The notes under the pieces were generated by a model. The model was not told the DNA's origin. It saw nothing but the letters and a program-made list of their open reading frames with translations, and made no database searches. Positions 20,677-25,864 of a DNA stretch of 25,864 nucleotides are shown piece after piece. Within the stretch, counting starts at the first letter, position 1. Every line of letters starts with the position of its first letter. The position numbers were made by a program, and so were the translations under genes. The DNA comes from a virus: positions 1-25,864 of IMG/VR virus record IMGVR_UViG_3300042326_000483; one strand, 5' to 3'.

Positions 20677-23427
20677 ATGCCATTTGCCACAGACCGCCGG
20701 GAGAAGATGTTCACGGCGGCCAACCTGAACAGCCTCTACAACCGATTTGACCAGAAGGTCTACAGGACGCTGAATGGCGTCAGCCCTCTGATGTCGAACT
20801 CGACATCGGGTGTGTGGCAGGGGCTTTATCCTTACGGCGTCTGGTACGTTTACCGTACAGATCCAGACACCTGCAAACGCCTTAAGGACAACGGCGATGT
20901 GCCGAGTCCAAGCATTCCAGGCATCGGAATTTACTGGAGAAACGAGCACAGCCAGCAGGCAGCCAGAATCGAGTTGTCGAAGCTGGAGAACAAATACTTG
21001 GACGTCACCGGCGGCCAGGTCTATGTCGACCGATACGTCACCGGCGGCGATCCGTTTACCTGTGATGTCGGCAAGATTCACTATTCCTTCGAGGTGCTGA
21101 CCAGGACGGTCAATGACATCGAATACAACGTGCACCTTGGCTACGACTCAACGTCACCAGGGCTTGTTTCCTACGTCCGCGGCAGCCTCGGGCCATCGAC
21201 CCCAACCCTGCCTCCTGGTCGGATCCACAAACACCGACTGGCTGTTGCAGAGATCGCTCTTGAAGGGCCAACCGAGTTCAGGATTCTCAACACTTACCAG
21301 CGTTACGACTGCTGGCGGGTCCACAACTGCGGCACCAGCACGGTGACCGTGTTCCTCCAGAATCCAGATGGCGGATCGGACAGACACTCAGTGCCACCTG
21401 CCCAATGCCGATCTTTCAGACGCAAACCAGATGGCACCTGGCCGGCGCCGATGTTCTATTTCTTTCCGTATTTCACCGGGGACATCCCCTTCCTGGCTGA
21501 AGGCCCACCATCCTGGGCGGTTGCCAACACTTCTGAATTTCTGGCTTTAGAGCGGTCGGCCCAGGCCAACAACGTGGCCAACCCGTTTGTCATGTTTGAG
21601 TGGCGCCGGGTAATGTTTGCGGTGCACGACCCGCATCTGCCCTACGATATCCGGCAGATTTACACCGGTTACTATGCCGACCCCAGCAATGCAAACACCA
21701 CCATCGGTGACGCTGTGTTCAACTGGGGGCGAGCCCGGATCACCTACTCGAACGCCAACAACGATGTTTTCGACGATCAGATCCGGATTTTCTCCAGCAC
21801 CCAAAGCCTCCCGGAGCGCCTTAGAGCCATTGGCCTGACCGTTGTCGAGAACGCTAACAATCTGACCCTGACCAGTCAGCGCGGTGTGATCCGGATCTAC
21901 CCCATCGACGCCAACATCTTCACCACGCCGTCGGCCCCATATTGGGAAATCGGCAGCAGCCCGGTCAGCATCTCGACTTACTACCCGGTGCAGTACACCA
22001 CCGAGAACGGAACCGTCACCTGGCAGGCTGGAAACACGCCGACCATCTTCGAGACAATGCGGACCCTACGGCGCCGGGTGGCCGTAGAGGCCGGATTCCT
22101 AAACAACTACGACGATGCGGTCGACATCATCGAGGAAAAGGTCAGCCAGGTGACGCTGACCCCAATGGGCCTGATGTGCCAGGCAGCCACCAATAGCATC
22201 ATCGTCGGCAGCCTGTTTGAAAACTTCCACTCCACCGCAACACCGACAACGCTCTGGACTGATCGGCGGCCGGTCAATTTCGGGGCAGGCGCTGACTTCA
22301 ACTGGGCCTACACATCAGGAACCAAAGTTTTCTATCTCTCAGTGCCTGGGGCCGCCGTGACGCTGCAATGGGCCAACGTGATGCCGGCGCGTAATCTGGC
22401 TGCACCGACTACCGTCGAGGCTGTAAACCGCGCCTTCGTGCCTCCTGGAGGCCCTTGGGGCTTCTCAAGTTCAGTCTACGACTTCGAGCTGGTACGCTGT
22501 TTTGAGATTGACCTAGCCAACGGCGTGGACGACCGGCCTTGGGGCGCAGACTTCTGGGAAAACAAGTGGGGCGGCCCCGGAGGCGTGGATGCCTCTGTCA
22601 GGATCCCAGGCAGCCCTAACAAGACGTCCCAGTTCGCTTACATACCGACCGCGGCAAACTCATCGTTTGTCGACCTGGTACCCGCCGGCACCGATGACAT
22701 CTTCAAAGATCGGCGAGGCGCCAGCTTTGCCCACAGCGTGCCGTTCCTATCAGCCAGCTTCAGCCCTCAGCAACAGGATGGACTGACAGACATCCGATGG
22801 ACTGGAGGCGTCGAGCAGGTCGGATTCGATGTGCCTTACACCGAGGTGGGCAACCCCTACCTCCCTGGCGGTGGCCCATTCTTTCACAAGATCCCCAAGT
22901 CAGTATGGCTTTGGAGCCTGCTGGAATGGTCTGTCAGATCCTGGACGAGATCAGTGCCTCTCGGCCTGGCTCAAGACTGCACGCCAGTCAGGGACGCCTT
23001 CAATGGCGCCGCAGCCAACAACGGCCTTGTGATCAGCTCGCTGCTGCTGGGCACCACCGGCTACGAGCCCGACTTTGATCTGGACGTCTACTACCTCAAC
23101 GAGGCGAGCCATGACATTCTGGTGGCCAATGGCTGCCCTTGTTTCAATAGTCAGGACTCAGGTGGGAATGACTATTGGTTCGTGCCGGCCCAGAACCTTC
23201 AGACTTACTGCCGAGAACAAGGTTTTGTGGCCAACGACTTCAGCACTGAGAACGGCCAACCCACCGAGAGCCCACCGGTTGCAGCCACAGCCATCAGGCC
23301 GTATCGCACCTACAGCCAGGGCGAGCAGGTCGAGGCCGCCAGTTACTTCGATGTCGGTGCAGGTTACGAGCGTTACGAATGGCTGCGGTATGTCGACCTG
23401 CGGCTGCCTAATGAGCTGAGCGCTTAG
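20677..23427 (+). CDS. Large virion protein, 916 aa, unknown; likely tail tip or receptor-binding
   Basis: This is the largest gene in the window. The N-terminus (FATDRREKMFTAANLNSLYN...) is followed by aromatic- and Pro/Gly-rich beta segments, for example GVWQGLYPYGVWYVYRTDP, PMFYFFPYFTGDIPFLAEGP and WGADFWENKWGGPGG. Around residue 475-490 there is a helical stretch (LNNYDDAVDIIEEKVSQVTL). No signal, protease, lyase or carbohydrate-cleaving motif stands out. Its place at the end of the tail operon and its size suggest a tail-tip or host-contact protein. The stop TAG is followed by a non-coding gap with inverted repeats. Confidence 0.65.
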   Translation: MPFATDRREKMFTAANLNSLYNRFDQKVYRTLNGVSPLMSNSTSGVWQGLYPYGVWYVYRTDPDTCKRLKDNGDVPSPSIPGIGIYWRNEHSQQAARIELSKLENKYLDVTGGQVYVDRYVTGGDPFTCDVGKIHYSFEVLTRTVNDIEYNVHLGYDSTSPGLVSYVRGSLGPSTPTLPPGRIHKHRLAVAEIALEGPTEFRILNTYQRYDCWRVHNCGTSTVTVFLQNPDGGSDRHSVPPAQCRSFRRKPDGTWPAPMFYFFPYFTGDIPFLAEGPPSWAVANTSEFLALERSAQANNVANPFVMFEWRRVMFAVHDPHLPYDIRQIYTGYYADPSNANTTIGDAVFNWGRARITYSNANNDVFDDQIRIFSSTQSLPERLRAIGLTVVENANNLTLTSQRGVIRIYPIDANIFTTPSAPYWEIGSSPVSISTYYPVQYTTENGTVTWQAGNTPTIFETMRTLRRRVAVEAGFLNNYDDAVDIIEEKVSQVTLTPMGLMCQAATNSIIVGSLFENFHSTATPTTLWTDRRPVNFGAGADFNWAYTSGTKVFYLSVPGAAVTLQWANVMPARNLAAPTTVEAVNRAFVPPGGPWGFSSSVYDFELVRCFEIDLANGVDDRPWGADFWENKWGGPGGVDASVRIPGSPNKTSQFAYIPTAANSSFVDLVPAGTDDIFKDRRGASFAHSVPFLSASFSPQQQDGLTDIRWTGGVEQVGFDVPYTEVGNPYLPGGGPFFHKIPKSVWLWSLLEWSVRSWTRSVPLGLAQDCTPVRDAFNGAAANNGLVISSLLLGTTGYEPDFDLDVYYLNEASHDILVANGCPCFNSQDSGGNDYWFVPAQNLQTYCREQGFVANDFSTENGQPTESPPVAATAIRPYRTYSQGEQVEAASYFDVGAGYERYEWLRYVDLRLPNELSA

Positions 23428-23567
23428 GTTTCTGACCCCTGTTTGACCCCTGCAAACATTGGGTTTTCTCTCAAATCTACAGAAAAACAGTTTTTTGTGT
23501 AGACCGTCAGCGTGGTCTGGGCCATCTTGATCACGTCGAAAGCAACAACAGCAAATCAAAGCAAAAC
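23428..23567. other. Intergenic gap between virion genes and right-hand accessory genes
   Basis: The 140 bases contain a direct repeat GACCCCTG (23434-23441 and 23445-23452, 11 bases apart), then a T-rich stretch, the imperfect stem described separately, a small AGACC/GGTCT stem (23501-23505 with 23514-23518), and an A/C-rich leader with CAACAGCAA and CAAAGCAAA before ATG 23568. This is the logical end of the late operon and probably contains both a terminator and the start signals of the next transcript; I see no consensus promoter. Confidence 0.45.
23476..23503 (+). terminator. Imperfect 12-bp hairpin, terminator or operator candidate
   Basis: TCTACAGAAAAA (23476-23487) pairs with TTTTTGTGTAGA (23492-23503) in 11 of 12 positions around a 4-base loop CAGT. 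It follows the last virion gene by about 50 bases. The A- and T-rich arms could work as a terminator in either direction or as a dyad operator. The lack of a T-run after the stem keeps confidence moderate. Confidence 0.45.
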
Positions 23568-23780
23568 ATGAGAAACACCACCACCAACGTTCAGTTCAAC
23601 GCAGTCTGGGATGAGGCCGCCTGCGTCATTGAAGGAGCCTACGTCATTGAGGAGAACGGCTGGTGGAGTTGCGATGGCAAGAGCTGGTACTGCGGCGACG
23701 ATGACAGCGACTTCCAGCATACGACGATCACCTTGGTCGGCGGTCCTGCTGACGGTCAGATCATCAACGATCAGATCTGA
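23568..23780 (+). CDS. Small acidic protein, 70 aa, unknown
   Basis: The product (MRNTTTNVQFNAVWDEAACV...) is acidic and Trp-rich in the middle (NGWWSCDGKSWYCGDDDSDF) with strands ITLVGGPADGQIIND at the end. Two cysteines in CDGKSWYC form a close pair that might coordinate a metal or a disulphide. I do not recognise it. It is the first gene of the right-hand accessory group and has an A/C-rich leader containing AAAGCAAAAC before the ATG, without a Shine-Dalgarno motif. Confidence 0.55.
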   Translation: MRNTTTNVQFNAVWDEAACVIEGAYVIEENGWWSCDGKSWYCGDDDSDFQHTTITLVGGPADGQIINDQI

Positions 23781-23803
23781 AATTCGAACAACACTTTAGG
23801 CCC

Positions 23804-23823
23804 GGGTGGGGCCAATACCACCC
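23804..23823 (+). terminator. Weak hairpin between small genes
   Basis: GGGTGG (23804-23809) pairs with CCACCC (23818-23823) around an 8-base loop in the 105-base gap between the genes at 23568 and 23886. An overlapping alternative stem is GGCCC/GGGCC (23799-23813). There is no T-run. The rest of the gap is an A/C-rich leader. It is only a weak terminator or attenuator candidate. Confidence 0.3.
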
Positions 23824-23885
23824 AACCAGGGGCGCGACTGGCCAACGCGCAAACAAGCACCACCAAAGCAAACAACAGCAACACT

Positions 23886-24149
23886 ATGAGCAACATCCTC
23901 TTCCAACCCACCACCTGCATCCACTGCCAAGGCCCCCTGCCCGAAGACCGGGAGATGGGCAACTTCTGCTCGATGCCCTGCTTCGAGGCATTCGATCATT
24001 CCAACGGCGACTTGTGCGACTACAAGTCGGGAATGTACATCCGGCCAGCCACAGCCATCGAGGCCGAGGCCAGCGCTGTGGCAGCTATAATCGACAGCGG
24101 CCACGGCATCATCGTGGTCGATGGAATCTCCTGCTACGTCCAGCCATGA
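23886..24149 (+). CDS. Small Cys-rich, zinc-ribbon-like protein, 87 aa
   Basis: The N-terminal part contains C11-x2-C14 and C28-x3-C32 (TTCIHCQGPLPEDREMGNFC, SMPCFEAF), the spacing of a small zinc ribbon resembling the FCS/MYND-type treble-clef pattern, with one more cysteine at 44. The C-terminal part (ATAIEAEASAVAAIIDSGHG, IIVVDGISCYV) is helical then strand. Zinc binding and a protein- or nucleic-acid-binding role are inferred. The leader shares CAAAGCAAA and CAACAGCAA with the gene at 23568. The stop overlaps the endolysin ATG (ATGA). Confidence 0.6.
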   Translation: MSNILFQPTTCIHCQGPLPEDREMGNFCSMPCFEAFDHSNGDLCDYKSGMYIRPATAIEAEASAVAAIIDSGHGIIVVDGISCYVQP

Positions 24150-24481
24150 ACCTGACCAACCTCATCACCGCCCTGATCGCGGTGGAGTCCTCCGGCAACG
24201 ATCAGGCCATCGGCGACAACGGACGCGCCCTGGGCCCCCTGCAGATCCACCGCGCAGTTGTCCTGGACGTGAACCGGATCACCGGCAGTAACTACCGGCA
24301 CCAGGACATGACCAACCGGGTGGCGGCCCGGGCTGTGTGCGAGGCTTACCTAAAGCACTACGGCAAAGGCGCCACCACCGAGCAGCTCGCTCGTAAGTGG
24401 AACGGAGGCGGACCCAGCGGTGACAAGAAAAAGGCCACCGAGGCGTACTGGCTCCGCGTAAAGAAACACCTTCCGAAATGA
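24146..24481 (+). CDS. Lysozyme-like transglycosylase, probable endolysin, 111 aa
   Basis: The protein matches the soluble lytic transglycosylase/lysozyme-like fold that cleaves peptidoglycan glycan strands. TALIAVESSGNDQAIGDNGR has the catalytic Glu (E14) in the usual E-S-S-x-N context, ALGPLQIH is the G-x-x-Q-I motif, and ARKWNGGGPSG near residues 82-92 with AYWLRVKKHL gives the W-N-G-G...Y pattern. No signal peptide or wall-binding domain is seen; at 111 aa it is a minimal catalytic domain. I use ATG 24146, which overlaps the upstream stop. It is far from the holin-like genes at 14 kb. A virion-bound hydrolase is the alternative. Confidence 0.85.
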   Translation: MNLTNLITALIAVESSGNDQAIGDNGRALGPLQIHRAVVLDVNRITGSNYRHQDMTNRVAARAVCEAYLKHYGKGATTEQLARKWNGGGPSGDKKKATEAYWLRVKKHLPK

Positions 24482-24615
24482 CCAAACCGAAAACCATCAA
24501 CGTGACACCCACCACCCACAAGGCCCTTCGAGAGTACTGCCTCGCCGCCGGCCTCAAACTGCAGGCCGTGGCCGACAAGGCGATTCAGGCCTGGCTGAGA
24601 AAGGCATCGAAGTGA
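24478..24615 (+). CDS. Small ribbon-helix-helix-like protein, copy 1, 45 aa
   Basis: ATG 24478 overlaps the endolysin stop and the frame ends at TGA 24613-24615, inside the GTGA of the next gene. The product MTKPKTINVTPTTHKALREY, then CLAAGLKLQAVADKAIQAWL, has a short strand followed by two helices, like ribbon-helix-helix (Arc/CopG) DNA-binding proteins. The related protein at 25064 shares the pattern T-H-x-x-L-x-E-Y...G-x-K-L-Q-x-V-A-D-x-A. It is probably a transcriptional regulator acting as a dimer. It was identified from its overlaps and paralogue. Confidence 0.65.
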   Translation: MTKPKTINVTPTTHKALREYCLAAGLKLQAVADKAIQAWLRKASK

Positions 24616-25067
24616 AACGGATCTTAGCCATTGACCCGGGCCTGTCCGGCGGCCTGGCCTACCTCGGGCCCTCGGGGGTCATCCTCAACAGTATGCCAAC
24701 CACCGACCAGGACATCAGTATCCTGGTGAGCGACAGGCTGGCGATCAGCGACGTGGTGTACATTGAGAAGGTCGGCGGTTACGTCGGCGGCAAGGGCGCC
24801 CCGGGCAGCTCGATGTTCAATTTCGGCTACAACGTTGGGTTCCTGCACGGACTGATAGCAGCATCCAAGACCCGGGTGATCGAGGTGCCCCCACAACGCT
24901 GGCAGAAGACAATTGGGGTCGGCAGCAAAGCCACACACGGCGCCAAGTGGAAGAGCCACCTTAAGGGTATTGCTCAGCAGCGCCAACCCCGACAGGTGAT
25001 TACCCTCAAGACCGCGGACGCCGTGTTACTCCTGGAGCACGCCATGATTGCGGAGGGGCTGAAGTGA
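24612..25067 (+). CDS. RuvC-like Holliday junction resolvase, 151 aa
   Basis: The product is an RNase H-like nuclease of the RuvC type that cuts four-way junctions formed in recombination or branched DNA before packaging. Motifs are ILAIDPGLSGGLAYLG with D8, VVYIEKVGGY with E52, and KTADAVLLLEHA with D136. EVPPQRWQKTIGVGSK is the substrate-binding pattern common in phage and poxvirus relatives. GTG 24612 overlaps the preceding stop. It lies between two paralogous ribbon-helix-helix-like genes. The fourth usual acidic position is not obvious. Confidence 0.85.
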   Translation: MKRILAIDPGLSGGLAYLGPSGVILNSMPTTDQDISILVSDRLAISDVVYIEKVGGYVGGKGAPGSSMFNFGYNVGFLHGLIAASKTRVIEVPPQRWQKTIGVGSKATHGAKWKSHLKGIAQQRQPRQVITLKTADAVLLLEHAMIAEGLK

Positions 25068-25231
25068 GTGCGCCAAAACCCAAACCCAAACGTCCCGTTG
25101 CCAAGATGTTTGTCGTGTCAGACGACACGCATCGGAGATTGAAGGAATACGCAAAGCGCAAAGGCTATAAGCTGCAGTACGTTGCAGATGAGGCGGTCAG
25201 TGAATATCTAAAGAGACAGGAGGCGAAATGA
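25064..25231 (+). CDS. Small ribbon-helix-helix-like protein, copy 2, 55 aa
   Basis: GTG 25064 overlaps the resolvase stop. The product has a Pro/Lys-rich start (MSAPKPKPKRPVAK), a strand (MFVVSD) and helices (DTHRRLKEYAKRKGYKLQYV, ADEAVSEYLKRQ). It aligns with the 45-aa protein at 24478 over most of its length, so the two are paralogues. It likely binds DNA as a dimer. The C-terminal codons contain AGGAGG, a Shine-Dalgarno sequence for the overlapping gene at 25228, which contrasts with the Shine-Dalgarno-free leaders elsewhere. Codon use is AT-richer than in the resolvase. Confidence 0.65.
   Translation: MSAPKPKPKRPVAKMFVVSDDTHRRLKEYAKRKGYKLQYVADEAVSEYLKRQEAK
25217..25230 (+). promoter_or_regulatory. 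Strong Shine-Dalgarno for the gene at 25228
   Basis: ACAGGAGGCGAAATG places AGGAGG (25217-25222) five bases before the ATG at 25228, within the last codons of the ribbon-helix-helix-like gene. Similar GGAGG motifs precede ATG 25422 and ATG 25763, at the same spacing inside the C-terminal codons of the upstream gene. These decide the starts and indicate coupled translation. Confidence 0.7.
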
Positions 25232-25425
25232 GCGAACAAAACAAATCAGAGACGGTACGACTAACATTCAAAGGACTGCTGTCCATTTACCTGCCGGACG
25301 AGAAGGCGGTGGAAGTTTACAACGCCACCGAACTGTCCTGCCGTCGCAACGGATGGGGAATCGCAATCGACGAGAGCAACCGGCTTGACTTCGTTCCAAT
25401 GGTGAAGGTGGAGGAATCGAAATGA
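25228..25425 (+). CDS. Small phage protein, 65 aa, unknown
   Basis: The product (MSEQNKSETVRLTFKGLLSI...) is a small alpha/beta domain with strand LTFKGLLSIYLPDEKAVEVY and RNGWGIAIDESNRLDFVPMV. It ends VKVEESK, encoded by DNA that contains the GGAGG ribosome-binding site of the next gene. No catalytic motif is seen. Similar small proteins are common in phage early regions, with unknown roles. A clear Shine-Dalgarno sequence fixes the start. It overlaps both neighbours by 4 bases. Confidence 0.6.
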   Translation: MSEQNKSETVRLTFKGLLSIYLPDEKAVEVYNATELSCRRNGWGIAIDESNRLDFVPMVKVEESK

Positions 25426-25766
25426 ACATCGAACAAACCAAAGAAGCCATCAAAGTAATGCAGGCATTTGTGGATGGGAAGGAAGTGCAGTCCATGTATG
25501 ACGGAAAGTGGTCATTAGTACATGTACCTAGGTGGAACTGGGACGACACACAGTACCGCATCAAACCCACCCCTGTCCTCCGCCCGTGGACTGCGGATGA
25601 GGTGCCGCTGGGTTCAATAATGAGGACCAAAGGATTGGAAGGACGATGCATTATCATAGACACAGAAACTTCAGACGATAGATCCTATTGGTTGAACGCC
25701 AGAGAACATAGCACCGACGGCGGTAAAACATGGCACCCGTGCGGGGTGATGGAGGAATCAAAATGA
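25422..25766 (+). CDS. Small phage accessory protein, 114 aa
   Basis: The product contains EAIKVMQAFVDGKEVQSMYD, a W-rich stretch (HVPRWNWDDTQYRIKPTPVL) and RPWTADEVPLGS, a pattern that I recognise from widespread small phage proteins of unknown function. The end repeats the EESK tail of the upstream gene and carries GGAGG before the next ATG. No enzymatic motif is seen. The start overlaps the previous stop (ATGA) behind GGAGGAATCGAA. The role is unknown; early accessory function is likely from location. Confidence 0.65.
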   Translation: MNIEQTKEAIKVMQAFVDGKEVQSMYDGKWSLVHVPRWNWDDTQYRIKPTPVLRPWTADEVPLGSIMRTKGLEGRCIIIDTETSDDRSYWLNAREHSTDGGKTWHPCGVMEESK

Positions 25767-25864
25767 GCGCACCAATCAACGACGGAGGACCGGCGTTTCC
25801 AACTGCTGCAACCGCGACAACGCATGGATTCTATCAAGACGGTCAACCTTGCATGACCCATTAC
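25763..25864 (+). CDS. Partial small phage protein with GGPAFP motif
   Basis: ATG 25763 overlaps the preceding stop and the frame is open to the right edge (34 codons). The visible part, MSAPINDGGPAFPTAATATT, then HGFYQDGQPCMTHY, matches the N-terminus of small phage proteins that begin with N-D-G-G-P-A-F-P and continue to a G-M-(S/T)-L-R-D-like segment. Their function is not known to me. GGAGGAATCAAA upstream gives a good ribosome-binding site. The end is outside the window. Confidence 0.65.
   Translation, partial: MSAPINDGGPAFPTAATATTHGFYQDGQPCMTHY

Noticed and set aside
23428-23510. Possible phage attachment site in the gap after the tail genes
   Set aside because: There are direct and inverted repeats but no integrase or excisionase gene in the window and no tRNA-like segment, so an att call is not supported.

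Overview
The window looks like a contiguous piece of a tailed double-stranded DNA phage (or a prophage of one). All supported genes lie on the + strand, most join by 1-4 base overlaps of stop and start codons (ATGA, GTGA, TAATG), and replication, packaging, head, tail and lysis functions follow in order. No integrase, repressor, tRNA, rRNA, CRISPR array or insertion sequence is visible, so lifestyle cannot be settled. Most of the sequence is GC-rich, with several AT-richer patches. The host is probably a Gram-negative-type bacterium (small lipoprotein and transglycosylase-type lysin). Many genes have A/C-rich leaders without a Shine-Dalgarno motif, a habit known from Bacteroidota and Verrucomicrobiota among others; host assignment is inference only.

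Layout. 1-2262: early DNA-metabolism genes: two small unknown proteins, an SSB-like protein ending in an acidic SSB-type tail, a regulator joining a sigma region-4-like HTH to an RNA polymerase alpha-CTD-like fold, and a DnaQ/PolB-like 3'-5' exonuclease. 2263-4488: a replication-initiator/helicase-loader-like gene carrying an iteron-like array inside its coding sequence, then a DnaB helicase. 4495-5139: two small genes, one a compositional mosaic. 5136-7606: small terminase and GpA-type large terminase. 7653-11748: connector-position protein, lambda-type portal, and a ClpP-like prohead protease fused in frame to the major capsid protein. 11760-15061: an island of small proteins, a tail-fibre-like protein, holin-like membrane proteins, a nested lipoprotein pair and an appendage-type protein. 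15062-18860: neck and tail genes (head-tail joining, gp10-like, terminator, tube, assembly chaperone position, short tape measure). 18862-23427: distal tail or virion genes, including a tandemly duplicated pair and a 916-residue protein. 23428-25864: two short non-coding gaps, a Cys-rich small protein, a lysozyme-like endolysin, a RuvC-like resolvase between two paralogous ribbon-helix-helix-like proteins, and small accessory genes running off the right edge.

How the parts work together. The initiator plus internal repeats plausibly mark the origin and load DnaB; the SSB-like protein, exonuclease and RuvC-like resolvase serve replication and recombination; terminase packages DNA through the portal into a head built from the protease-capsid polyprotein; the neck and tail genes complete a probably short siphovirus-like tail. 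No DNA polymerase or primase is seen, so the phage either uses the host's or encodes them outside the window. The most unusual points are the helically phased repeats in the initiator gene, the protease-capsid fusion with a possible internal start, the lysis/fibre island placed between capsid and neck genes, the sigma4/alpha-CTD fusion, and the paired duplications.
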